Below are positions 1-6,852 of a stretch of 8,001 nt of DNA, one piece after another. Within the stretch, counting starts at the first letter, position 1; every line of letters begins with the position of its first letter. The translations under genes were made by a program, and so were the position numbers. Below the pieces are notes generated by a model. That model worked only from the letters and a program-made list of their open reading frames with translations, was not told where the DNA came from and did no database searches. Source of the stretch: Planctomycetaceae bacterium (GTDB lineage Bacteria; Planctomycetota; Planctomycetia; Pirellulales; Pirellulaceae); contig PKCQ01000618.1 of NCBI GenBank assembly GCA_002862265.1, positions 1-8,001 on the forward strand. The letters are read 5' to 3'.

Positions 1-27
1 TTTGTTCTTCCCATTTCTGCTCCTCTC
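1..27 (-). promoter_or_regulatory. Strong ribosome-binding site and possible gene start at left edge
   Basis: Reading the minus strand, GAGAGGAG (20-27) is followed after five bases by ATG (12-14) and the codons GGA, AGA, ACA before the window ends. The motif and spacing are those of a good Shine-Dalgarno site, so a gene downstream of phoU may begin here. Only four codons are visible, so neither product nor coding status can be judged. No clear gene or terminator is seen between it and phoU (28-200). Confidence 0.3.
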
Positions 28-200
28 AGAAAAGCACACGCTTCCTAAGCGGAAAGCTACCCAGAATCTGCTAGCCCAAGTTCGATTTCAAGTAGTATTC
101 CCTGGCGTGAATACACTTCCCATTGGTAGATATTCTTCTGCCAGTTGCCTAAGCATGTGCCCTCGCTTCACTTTAGAATTAGCCAACGCTCGCCAACAGA

Positions 201-884
201 CTAACTTTGAAGCGAACGCAACTTCGGGTCATTATGACAGTGCCGTACGATCACACCATTCACCATGTAGATCACATCTTCCGCTACATTGACGGCGTGA
301 TCTGCGATTTGTTCGATAGCTCGAGAAGCAGAAAACGAATAGATTGCCGGCTTAACCCAGTCTGCATTCTCTTTCATCAGGTTGGTCACTTCATTGATGA
401 CGCGAACGTTCATCGAGTCAACGGAGTCGTCCTTGTGGATTACTTGATACGCTAGCTCTACATCCAAGTTCACGAACGCATCCAAGCCTTCACGGACCAT
501 CGCGTTAGCATCCGCGGCCATATCGCGAAGCATTTCTGGGATGGGGAAGCTCGGATACTCGATCAAGTCGGTAGCTCGTTCCGCAACGTTGCAGGCAAGA
601 TCGGCGATGCGTTCCAAGTCGTTGTTGATTTTCATCATCGTGGTCAACCTGCGCAAGTCAGCTGCAACCGGCTGGTGTAAGGCCAACATCTTGAGGCATT
701 CTTCCTCAATCCGAACCTCTTGCCGATCGATTTCCTCGTCCTGCGCGATCACCTCCGACGCAACGGAATGCTGACGTGCCATCAAAGCACGCAACGCCTT
801 GTTGATCATCTCTTCAACCTGCCCCGACAAAGTCAAAATGCTATGGTAGGCTTCTTCCAGATCATGGTTTAGGTGGCGTGCCAA
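201..884 (-). CDS. phoU: PhoU, phosphate signalling regulator
   Basis: PhoU is a cytoplasmic all-alpha protein that links the Pst phosphate transporter to the PhoR kinase and dampens the Pho response when phosphate is plentiful. From the start chosen here the protein has 227 residues; E. coli PhoU has about 241. It shows the two-fold internal repeat of the family: E91, D95, N99, E102 in DLERIADLACNVAE, and E191, D195, N199, E202 in AIEQIADHAVNVAE, exactly 100 residues apart. These acidic residues are the metal-binding signature. The start is TTG at 882-884, with AAGGAG at 891-896 six bases upstream, and the product then begins MARHLNHDLEEAY, as PhoU proteins normally do. A longer reading from TTG 957-959 or ATG 951-953 adds about 25 unalignable residues without a ribosome-binding site. 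It lies 140 bases downstream of phoR on the same strand. Identification is firm; the start is probable. Confidence 0.95.
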   Translation of the reverse strand: MARHLNHDLEEAYHSILTLSGQVEEMINKALRALMARQHSVASEVIAQDEEIDRQEVRIEEECLKMLALHQPVAADLRRLTTMMKINNDLERIADLACNVAERATDLIEYPSFPIPEMLRDMAADANAMVREGLDAFVNLDVELAYQVIHKDDSVDSMNVRVINEVTNLMKENADWVKPAIYSFSASRAIEQIADHAVNVAEDVIYMVNGVIVRHCHNDPKLRSLQS

Positions 885-890
885 TCGACT

Positions 891-896
891 CTCCTT
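891..896 (-). promoter_or_regulatory. Ribosome-binding site that fixes the phoU start
   Basis: The minus strand reads AAGGAG, then six bases (AGTCGA), then TTG. It is one of the best Shine-Dalgarno matches in the window and sits exactly where the PhoU family alignment begins. This favours the TTG at 882-884 over the upstream in-frame TTG and ATG. Confidence 0.7.
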
Positions 897-949
897 AGAA
901 GGCAAAACTGCCCTTCGTTCTGCATATCCTCGCTGACAATTATGCTTGG

Positions 950-971
950 GCATCAACAAATTGGTTGATGC
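950..971 (-). repeat. Inverted repeat between phoR and phoU
   Basis: Perfect 8-bp arms GCATCAAC and GTTGATGC enclose a 6-base loop. The hairpin lies in the phoR-phoU gap and covers the upstream ATG (951-953) that could be mistaken for the phoU start. No T-run follows on the minus strand, so it is not a classical terminator. An RNA processing, stabilising or attenuating role is possible but unproven. Confidence 0.5.
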
Positions 972-1024
972 ACAATGGATGAAGATTCAGTGAACTTTGC
1001 TTGCGAGTACGCACTGACTGACGT

Positions 1025-2701
1025 TTATTCGACGTTTCCAAGCGGCTCGTTGGGTAACTCAACGACAAAGCAACTCCCTTTCCCCAACTCACTGGAAGCT
1101 GCAACACTACCGCCGAGTGCCCCGGTCAAATGTTTGACGATCGCTAGCCCAAGTCCAGTTCCGCCGGTATCAATGGACCGATCTTTCTCAGCCCGATAAA
1201 ATCGCTCAAAAATCCTAGCCAAATCTTCTTCCGCCATTCCAATCCCGGAATCGCGCACTTCCAAAATAAGCTGATTTGATTGCCGTTCAACGTGCACCGC
1301 CACCTTGCCGCCAGCTTCGGTGTAACGTACTGCATTGGAAAGTAAGTTGCTCGCGATCGTTTGCAATCCATCACGGTCGCTGTGGATCTTTGCTGCCTCG
1401 GGCGCGTTCACCTCGATCGTCACACCTTTCGCACGACCAAGTGCGTAAGCTGCGTTAATACAAGGCTCTATGGCCTCAATGACATCGAAGCGTTGATAAT
1501 TTAGCGCTGAACCAACCTCGACCCGTGACAACTGCAACATCCCTTGAACCAGTCCGTCTAATCGGTCGGCCTGTGAAATGATGTTGTTCACGAAGGACTC
1601 TGCCGCATCCGGATCCTCCAGGGCACCCATTTGCAGCGTCTCCGCGTAAGCTCGAATTGCAGCCAGCGGTGTCTTCAGTTCATGCGAAGCGTTGGACACA
1701 AAGTCCTTTTTGATCATGTCAACACGTTTGATCAAAGTCTCGTCGCGAACGGTAAAAAGCGCACCACTTTTCCCTGCACCCAGCGGAAGAGGCCGTCCCA
1801 GTATTCGCAATTGCCGTGGCTCTACGCCGTATTCCAACTGTTCCTCTGTAAGTACCTCTTCCCTAAGGATCTTGCGGAGCATATTGACGATCGCAGGAGT
1901 ACGGATGATTTCCACTAAGGGGCGATACAAGAAGTTATCATTTGGCAATTCAAGTAGCCGGCTCAATGCTCTATTCGAAAGCAAAACGCGAGAACGATCA
2001 TCGACGGCCAAAACTCCTTCGCGAAGATTGCCCAGCACAAGATCGCTGCGTTCGTTAGCGTTCTTCAAGCTCGCATAGATACGGTTGACCATATCCGCGA
2101 CGGCGTCCATCTGAATGCAGAAGTCAGAGTCTTGCGCTTCGACTGCAGGTAATAAGCTCTCTCGTTCTTCCGCGTTATCGAGCGCCTGAAACCAAGGTCG
2201 AAGAAGGCGTTTCTTGCGTCCACGATCATGCCGAACGGCGAAGAAGGTGAGTCCTCCGATGGCTAATGCGGCTAAATTGAGCAGCGCCCACAAACTCCAC
2301 CACAAGTTATCTAAACTCGAACGCTGAATGTCCCGAGTGACCCTAATTGTGTTTGCCTCCGTCGTCTCCGGCAACTCGCTTAATGCCACATCTGCAGTCA
2401 GCCGCATTCCTTCTTGCCCCGCTTGCGTCCAGATAAGCTCCACAGACTCGGGCGCCTTAGACCGCTGAACAGGAATAATCCCCAGCCCGAGTTCGCGCTC
2501 CATCTTTCGCCACTCAGGCTGTGCCTCGGGCGGATTGCTCCAAGAAAGCGACTCGATCATCGCCTCAGCCGCAACCATATCGCGCCGAAACGAAGCCTCC
2601 ATCTCATTCCGCCAGATATCTTCGACAACTCGACCGCCAAACATGCCAACGCCCAGAGCAAGCGCAATCCAGAGGGCAACGAGTTGGATGAATAGTTTCA
2701 T
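1025..2701 (-). CDS. phoR: PhoR-type sensor histidine kinase
   Basis: This is a membrane sensor kinase of 558 residues, expected to autophosphorylate and pass phosphate to a PhoB-type regulator when phosphate is short. Domains in order are: membrane helix about 3-22; extracytoplasmic loop of about 110 residues; membrane helix about 134-156; a HAMP-like linker; a PAS-type domain about 215-320; a HisKA segment with FVSNASHELKTPL, whose phospho-acceptor is H340; and an ATPase domain with N box NLLSNAVRYT (452-461), G1 box DSGIG (484-488), F box FERFYRAEKD (498-507) and G2 box GGTGLGLA (513-520). All catalytic motifs look intact. ATG at 2699-2701 is the first standard start. No Shine-Dalgarno is visible, and the frame stays open for about 30 codons upstream without ATG, GTG or TTG. 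The assignment to PhoR, rather than another PAS kinase, rests on the H-box type, the architecture and the neighbouring phoU. Confidence 0.9.
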   Translation of the reverse strand: MKLFIQLVALWIALALGVGMFGGRVVEDIWRNEMEASFRRDMVAAEAMIESLSWSNPPEAQPEWRKMERELGLGIIPVQRSKAPESVELIWTQAGQEGMRLTADVALSELPETTEANTIRVTRDIQRSSLDNLWWSLWALLNLAALAIGGLTFFAVRHDRGRKKRLLRPWFQALDNAEERESLLPAVEAQDSDFCIQMDAVADMVNRIYASLKNANERSDLVLGNLREGVLAVDDRSRVLLSNRALSRLLELPNDNFLYRPLVEIIRTPAIVNMLRKILREEVLTEEQLEYGVEPRQLRILGRPLPLGAGKSGALFTVRDETLIKRVDMIKKDFVSNASHELKTPLAAIRAYAETLQMGALEDPDAAESFVNNIISQADRLDGLVQGMLQLSRVEVGSALNYQRFDVIEAIEPCINAAYALGRAKGVTIEVNAPEAAKIHSDRDGLQTIASNLLSNAVRYTEAGGKVAVHVERQSNQLILEVRDSGIGMAEEDLARIFERFYRAEKDRSIDTGGTGLGLAIVKHLTGALGGSVAASSELGKGSCFVVELPNEPLGNVE

Positions 2702-2917
2702 CAGCCGGGAAGCAATCGTTTCAAGTCGAGCAACAGTATCGCGTGCGAGAAAACAGAATCCAATTCCAGCGATACACAGTTCTAACAGGTTTCCTGTATT
2801 TCCGATTTATTCTATCCAGCGGACGAAAAAGAACAGCGTTGATCCGACCTTTTCCCGCAAGGCGAGGTTATTACTTTCAGTCATCCCCGCAACACATACT
2901 CGACCTGCATGGTGGTC

Positions 2918-3052
2918 TCACTCAGGCCCCGAGATCATGAGCATCATTCTTGCAGCAGCGATATTTCCCGCTTCGTACGCCCGCCGCTGCTCACCACCTC
3001 GCGACTTGATCGGATATGAGATGAACACGATGCATCCCGCGCCAGCTCCCAC
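2918..3052 (-). CDS. Doubtful small ORF, CD225-like fragment
   Basis: The frame begins with GTG (3050-3052), six bases after AAAGGG (3059-3064), and ends at TGA (2918-2920), giving 44 residues. The product starts with a Gly/Ala/Ile-rich hydrophobic stretch (residues 2-14), then a basic turn with KSRGGEQRR (16-24), then YEAGNIAAARMMLMIS (26-41). That order (hydrophobic stretch, KSR, an AGD/AGN-type turn, small amphipathic helix) recalls the loop of CD225/dispanin small membrane proteins. The first helix of that family is missing upstream and no second membrane helix follows, so it is either a degraded remnant or chance. It could also be a small unrelated gene. Confidence 0.25.
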   Translation of the reverse strand: MGAGAGCIVFISYPIKSRGGEQRRAYEAGNIAAARMMLMISGPE

Positions 3053-3280
3053 CTAGGACCCTTTATGCCCTAAGCTGTTGGGATCGATCTAGGCACCACC
3101 AACTCACGCTGCGCAGTATCTATTTTGTGATGACAAACCCGAGCTAATCCCCGATTCGCATGGCAGTTTTCTCACTCCATCGGTCGTCGGAGTCATCGGC
3201 TCGGCGAGATCGTGGTGGGAGTAACCGCCAAGAAGCGACGGTCACTCAGCCTGGAGCAACGGCTTGGTGCTTCAAGCAAT

Positions 3281-3317
3281 TCAGGTGCTTGGACGAGCAG
3301 CTCGACCAAGCACCTGA
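3281..3317. repeat. Long perfect-arm hairpin
   Basis: TCAGGTGCTTGG (3281-3292) and CCAAGCACCTGA (3306-3317) are perfect 12-bp inverted arms. Inside them, after one A-A mismatch, CGAG and CTCG pair again around a CAG loop, so the structure is almost symmetrical about position 3299. No T-run follows on either strand. It lies just beyond the tRNA-Phe terminator. It may be a bidirectional RNA hairpin, a palindromic protein site or a dispersed repeat; nothing in the window decides. Confidence 0.6.
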
Positions 3318-3340
3318 GACTGCCGGTCCACCATTATCGC

Positions 3341-3374
3341 AAAAATATAGCCCGACTTCTGTTGTAGACGGGCT
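3341..3374 (-). terminator. Rho-independent terminator of tRNA-Phe
   Basis: On the minus strand, AGCCCG (3369-3374) and CGGGCT (3349-3354) form a 6-bp GC-rich stem with a 14-base loop. It is followed at once by ATATTTTT, whose T-run is at 3341-3345. It sits about 80 bases past the 3' end of the tRNA, in the right orientation to end that transcript before phoR. Confidence 0.7.
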
Positions 3375-3454
3375 GCCCTTTCGAGATTCGGGCACGGTGT
3401 ACCCAACCGGGCTTTGCTCAAATCAATTCGATTGGTAGTCGAAACGTAAAGTAG

Positions 3455-3527
<73 letters not shown>

Positions 3528-3569
3528 GCGAGAAAATGTCCGGAGACGCTTCCGTCGCAAGAAGGGACG

Positions 3570-3598
3570 ATCGTATTTCTGATCTTGGAGAGTGTCAA
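3570..3598 (-). promoter_or_regulatory. Housekeeping-type promoter of tRNA-Phe
   Basis: The minus strand carries a perfect -35 hexamer TTGACA (3593-3598), a 17-base spacer and the -10 hexamer TACGAT (3570-3575). Transcription would begin near 3563, about 35 bases before the 5' end of the tRNA. Sequence, spacing and position fit a strong sigma-70 promoter for a single-gene tRNA unit. Confidence 0.8.
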
Positions 3599-3959
3599 CG
3601 GCAGCCAGAGGCTGGATTGGTCTTTCTGGCAGGAACTGTTAGGAAACAGTCCAGATTTGCGGGATACTCGGGCTGTCCCCCAAGCGCTACCGTAGCAAGT
3701 ATCGGGTTCTGCAGCTCCAAGTTGCTAACGCGTTCAAACCAAGAACTGCCATCACAAGTAAAAGCCATAGCTCTTCAGAGGGTTCAGACATACGGATTCC
3801 CGCTCGCCATTTGAGAGCTTGGCATTGAGCAAAACGTCAGCCGCTAGTTGGCAAAGTCCAAGAAAAACGCAGGTTTCCCTCTGGTCTGCTAGCAATTCAG
3901 GCCATGACCATTCGCACGCATTGGGATTTCCGGATTTTGTCGGTATCCTTGGGTAATCG

Positions 3960-3968
3960 TGGTACGAT
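3960..3968 (+). promoter_or_regulatory. Candidate promoter of the 4030 gene
   Basis: TGGTACGAT is an extended -10 element (TG, one base, TACGAT); its hexamer equals that of the tRNA-Phe promoter. The best -35 candidate, TTGTCG (3937-3942), is 20 bases away, longer than usual, so the extended -10 may compensate. The start would fall near 3975, giving a leader of about 55 bases. Confidence 0.35.
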
Positions 3969-3971
3969 ACA

Positions 3972-4009
3972 AGGAGTCTGTGCTTACTCCTCAGATCTCA
4001 TCTCATCTC
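3972..4009 (+). other. Leader hairpin and ATCTC triplet repeat
   Basis: AGGAGT (3972-3977) and ACTCCT (3986-3991) form a 6-bp stem with an 8-base loop near the predicted transcript start. Three exact tandem copies of ATCTC follow (3995-4009). This pyrimidine-rich leader could affect message stability or translation, but both elements are short. Confidence 0.35.
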
Positions 4010-4016
4010 AAAACTC

Positions 4017-4021
4017 GGGAG
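4017..4021 (+). promoter_or_regulatory. Ribosome-binding site of the 4030 gene
   Basis: GGGAG lies eight bases before the ATG at 4030-4032. This supports that start, which also gives a proper signal peptide. Confidence 0.6.
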
Positions 4022-4029
4022 TCGGTTGA

Positions 4030-5715
4030 ATGTTCGCTCATGCTTTAGCGTTGGGCCAGAGCCGTTGTATCGGACTTGGACGGCCGTCTTTGCTAGCCCT
4101 TTGTGTGCTGGGCAGTTCACTCTTTAGCGCTATGCCTGCTCAGGCCCAGTATCATCCCGAACATCCAGACGTGAAAACGATGGTCAATCGTGCCATTTCT
4201 TACCTTGAAACGAGCGAAGATCGACGCTCAATTCTAGGCGAGTACGCCGAAGGCGGTCCGATCCTGGTTGGATACACGGTTTATAAAGTAACCGGCGATG
4301 ACACGCACCCGCTGGTCAAACAAGGACTTAACAAAGCTAGAGAGCTCTGCGGCAACTTAAATAAGAGGCGACATGGCCCTGAATCGAAGATCGTTTACGA
4401 AGCCTCTATTGCCTGCGTCTTTCTCTGTTCCGTCGACGCGGCCCAGTACGACCGTGAGATCCGCGAAACTTTGCATTGGTTTGAGCAGGTCCAGAAGAAT
4501 CACGGTGGCTTTGGCTACCTAGGCCGCACCACGGGTGACACTTCTCAAGTTCAATATGTGATGCTTGCCTTGTGGACGATAAAGGAGGTCGGCATCGATG
4601 TCCCCCCCGGTACCGTTGAAGGTGCGATTCGTTATCTCAAATCAACAATGGATCCTAGCGGTGCTTGGGGCTACCAAGGGCGAGTTTCCAACGGCGGCTT
4701 GATCAAGCAGGAAAAGGTCAGTAAGTCGCTTGCTACGGCTGGCCTGGGAGCTTTGATCATTGGTGGTGATGTACTCGGACTGTATGGAGAGCGATACAAG
4801 AGCGCGAAGAATAAAGAGGATGGCATTCCTGAGGTCTTCCGACGTGTCGATTTAGAGGCTCGCAAAAAGCGAAATATGGGCGTGGTGACCATGACTCGAG
4901 CCGACACAGACGGTGCTGTGAAGCTCGGTATCAATTACCAAGTCCGGAACAACTTCAGCGGGATGTGGTTCTACTACTGGTTGTATTCCCAAGAACGATA
5001 CGAGAGCTTTGTTGAGATTGTCAACGACCGTCAAGAAAAGAGCCCACCTTGGTACAACGCTGGTGTGAAGACTCTGATGAAAATCCAGGGTCCTGATGGT
5101 GAGTGGGGTAGTACAGCTTCCAAGTCCGACCACACTCCACCACACGTTTCAACTGCTTTGGCCGTTCTGTTTCTTATCCGCAGTACCCAAAAATCGATCG
5201 GAAAGCTAAATGAAGGGCTGACTGTTGGCTTTGACAAGTTCCCAATGGACGTGACCAACGTCCGACCGGTTGGCAACTCGTTGGTCAGTGACCAAGAGGC
5301 TACGGTAAACGGCATTCTCAAGATGCTTGAGGATGGAGCGGTCGACGGAATTGATTCGAACTTGATCCCCAAAGATCTACAATTGACTGATGATCCTAAA
5401 CAGCGCAAAGAACAAATCAACAGACTGTCCCGGTTGCTAACGGGTCCAAGTTGGGCTGCTAGACGAGTCGCTGCGAAGCTTTTGGGACGCGCAGAGCAAA
5501 TCGATGTTGTCCCGGATCTGATTTACGCACTGTCGGACGACGATCCGATCGTCCCCATGGTTGCCGAAGAAAGCTTACGGCTCATTAGCCGCAAGTTGAC
5601 TGCTGGCGACCTGAAAAAGCAGCCCTCCGGCGAAGACCGCACCAAGGCCATCAAATACTGGAAAGAATGGTACTTGGGGCTGAGACCAGACTACATTTTC
5701 GTCGACGCAAGATAG
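4030..5715 (+). CDS. Exported alpha/alpha-toroid repeat protein with C-terminal HEAT-like segment
   Basis: The 561-residue product begins with a signal peptide: hydrophobic core about 19-35, then AMPAQA followed by Q, with predicted cleavage after A39. The mature part resembles the prenyltransferase/squalene-oxidase repeat superfamily. QW-like turns occur at NHGGFGYLG (157-165), DPSGAWGYQG (208-217) and GPDGEWG (354-360), separated by alanine/leucine-rich helices such as HVSTALAVLFLIRST (372-386). From about 476 to 522, ARRVAAKLLGRAE and a second helix pair look like HEAT repeats. The DxDD catalytic motif of squalene-hopene cyclase is absent (the nearest is ADTDG, 291-295), so terpene cyclisation is not supported. 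A periplasmic binding or scaffold role is more likely. A gap of 71 bases and no terminator separate it from the next gene, so the two probably form an operon. The precise function is unknown. Confidence 0.85.
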   Translation: MFAHALALGQSRCIGLGRPSLLALCVLGSSLFSAMPAQAQYHPEHPDVKTMVNRAISYLETSEDRRSILGEYAEGGPILVGYTVYKVTGDDTHPLVKQGLNKARELCGNLNKRRHGPESKIVYEASIACVFLCSVDAAQYDREIRETLHWFEQVQKNHGGFGYLGRTTGDTSQVQYVMLALWTIKEVGIDVPPGTVEGAIRYLKSTMDPSGAWGYQGRVSNGGLIKQEKVSKSLATAGLGALIIGGDVLGLYGERYKSAKNKEDGIPEVFRRVDLEARKKRNMGVVTMTRADTDGAVKLGINYQVRNNFSGMWFYYWLYSQERYESFVEIVNDRQEKSPPWYNAGVKTLMKIQGPDGEWGSTASKSDHTPPHVSTALAVLFLIRSTQKSIGKLNEGLTVGFDKFPMDVTNVRPVGNSLVSDQEATVNGILKMLEDGAVDGIDSNLIPKDLQLTDDPKQRKEQINRLSRLLTGPSWAARRVAAKLLGRAEQIDVVPDLIYALSDDDPIVPMVAEESLRLISRKLTAGDLKKQPSGEDRTKAIKYWKEWYLGLRPDYIFVDAR

Positions 5716-5786
5716 GCTTCGCGCTGACGAAACGAAAACGTAGCGAATCGAACAACTGACTAGTAAAACAGAAGCTGAGCGTTGCC

Positions 5787-6698
5787 ATGAGCACAAACGC
5801 GAACGAATTAGCCAAACCCACAGATGATTCGCCAGATCTTAAGACTCACAAGGTCGATGTGGTAGCCAGTATTTTGATGGCCGGTTTGCTGGTCATCGGT
5901 TTCCTTGTCTTCTTGATGTTTATCATCTGGCTTACAGAGACTTGGAAATGGGATGCTGGCACGATTATTTTGACAGAGAATCCGGCCGGTCGCGGAGACT
6001 ATGCAGAGGGATTTGAGCGTGATATCGAGCCGCCTGGTGTGGAAGAGTTTGAAGAGCTTCAGGAACCGACTTTGGCGGAGACACTTGAGGCGGTCACTGA
6101 TGTGGCGACCACCGTTGCGGCTTCTTTGGATTCTATCAACTCCAACTCCACCGCTTCAACAAGTGGCAACGGGCGAGGCGACAGTCGGCCTCCGGGACCG
6201 CTAGGTGAAGGCGACGACATTATTCCGCGTGCTGAGCGTTGGGAGTTGAAATTCTTGGCTAAGGGACAAGCCCCTTATGCCAAACAACTGGATTATTACA
6301 AGATTGAGTTAGGTGCCATGGGGGGCGGCATCCCGACAATTGATATCGCATCCAACTTATCTAGAGGGGGCGTCAAACGCTCAACAACTCCCCAAGAAGA
6401 AAACAAGAAGGGTCGTTTGATCTTCATGTGGCGGCAGAAAAACCAGCTGCAGCAGTATGACGTGGCTCTTCTAAATGGATCTGGAATCAAGACTAGCGGC
6501 CGGAGTATCTTCAGGTTGCTACCCAAAGATCTTGAAAACCAGATGGCACTGACAGAGAAAGCGTACTGGGAGTCCAAGGGCTATAACTCTGTTACGCAGA
6601 TTGCTAAGACTGTCTTTGAATCTCGTCCTGACGGACGCGGCGGATACAGCTTTGTGGTAATCAACCAGCGATACCGTGTTCCAAAGAAGAGTAGCTAG
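5787..6698 (+). CDS. Unassigned single-pass membrane protein with exported C-terminal domain
   Basis: I do not recognise this 303-residue protein. Residues 1-23 are polar, 24-49 form one strong membrane helix (VASILMAGLLVIGFL onward), and the rest should lie outside the cytoplasm. An acidic segment follows (IEPPGVEEFEELQEP, 80-94), then an amphipathic helix (about 95-115), a Ser/Thr/Gly/Pro-rich linker (about 117-142) and a C-terminal domain from about 150. That domain contains YYKIELGAMGGGIPTID, LIFMWRQKNQL, IKTSGRSIFRLLPK and KTVFESRPDGRGGYSFVV. The shape (short inside tail, one helix, flexible linker, folded end) resembles TonB/TolA-like proteins, but no such sequence motif is visible. ATG at 5787 is the only start near; an in-frame TGA lies at 5757-5759. 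No clear Shine-Dalgarno is seen, so translation may depend on the upstream gene. A decayed relative follows downstream, which shows the family occurs more than once. Confidence 0.75.
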   Translation: MSTNANELAKPTDDSPDLKTHKVDVVASILMAGLLVIGFLVFLMFIIWLTETWKWDAGTIILTENPAGRGDYAEGFERDIEPPGVEEFEELQEPTLAETLEAVTDVATTVAASLDSINSNSTASTSGNGRGDSRPPGPLGEGDDIIPRAERWELKFLAKGQAPYAKQLDYYKIELGAMGGGIPTIDIASNLSRGGVKRSTTPQEENKKGRLIFMWRQKNQLQQYDVALLNGSGIKTSGRSIFRLLPKDLENQMALTEKAYWESKGYNSVTQIAKTVFESRPDGRGGYSFVVINQRYRVPKKSS

Positions 6699-6852
6699 GG
6701 AAGCCTTCTAACGAGCCCTTACCAAAGGTTGCGTTAACGCCGAACAAGCGAAGGAAGAAACAAGCACTTTGCCCGGAGCATGCAGATGCTGAGATCACCA
6801 AACGCGTCTTCAACGATAGCAGTTCGTTCCTCATCCACGCGAAAGCTTCGTA

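Larger units (their letters stand above)
2702..3340. other. Intergenic region without a confident gene
   Basis: This stretch separates phoR from the tRNA-Phe unit and must hold the phoR promoter, but I find no convincing -35/-10 pair on the minus strand. It contains a short palindrome, ACAGG-TTT-CCTGT (2785-2797), which could be an operator but is too short to trust. It also holds the weak 44-codon ORF and the 37-base hairpin listed separately. Plus-strand reading frames here look non-coding: low-complexity, arginine- and serine-rich, and mostly antisense to phoR. Confidence 0.5.
3599..4029. other. Intergenic region between divergent units
   Basis: The tRNA-Phe unit reads left and the 4030 gene reads right from this stretch. 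I see no gene in any frame. It contains a small hairpin, ACTGTT-AGGA-AACAGT (3635-3650), and, at its right end, the candidate promoter and leader of the 561-residue protein. Confidence 0.55.

Noticed and set aside
2770..2790. Pho box before phoR
   Set aside because: Two CTGT-type repeats occur on the minus strand but 9 bases apart, not the 11-base period of the E. coli Pho box, and planctomycete Pho boxes are not known to me.
2809..2837. TAGAAT as a -10 box for phoR
   Set aside because: No acceptable -35 lies 16-18 bases upstream on the minus strand (GCTGTT at 17), so the match is too weak to list.
2535..3056. 173-codon plus-strand ORF
   Set aside because: It overlaps the start of phoR in antisense, is rich in Ser/Arg/Pro without domain-like pattern and has no ribosome-binding site.
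3160..3438. 92-codon plus-strand ORF
   Set aside because: It runs through the long hairpin and the tRNA terminator and has no protein-like composition.
3635..3650. ACTGTT/AACAGT hairpin as a terminator
   Set aside because: The stem is only 6 bp and AT-rich, no T-run follows on either strand, and no transcript is expected to end there.
4030..5715. Annotation as a squalene-hopene cyclase or prenyltransferase enzyme
   Set aside because: The repeat fold fits, but the DxDD acid motif is absent and the protein has a signal peptide and HEAT-like end, so an enzyme of terpene metabolism is not supported.
6731..6740. GCGTTAACGC palindrome after the 303-residue gene
   Set aside because: A 10-base palindrome is expected by chance at this window size and has no T-run or context to make it a terminator or operator.
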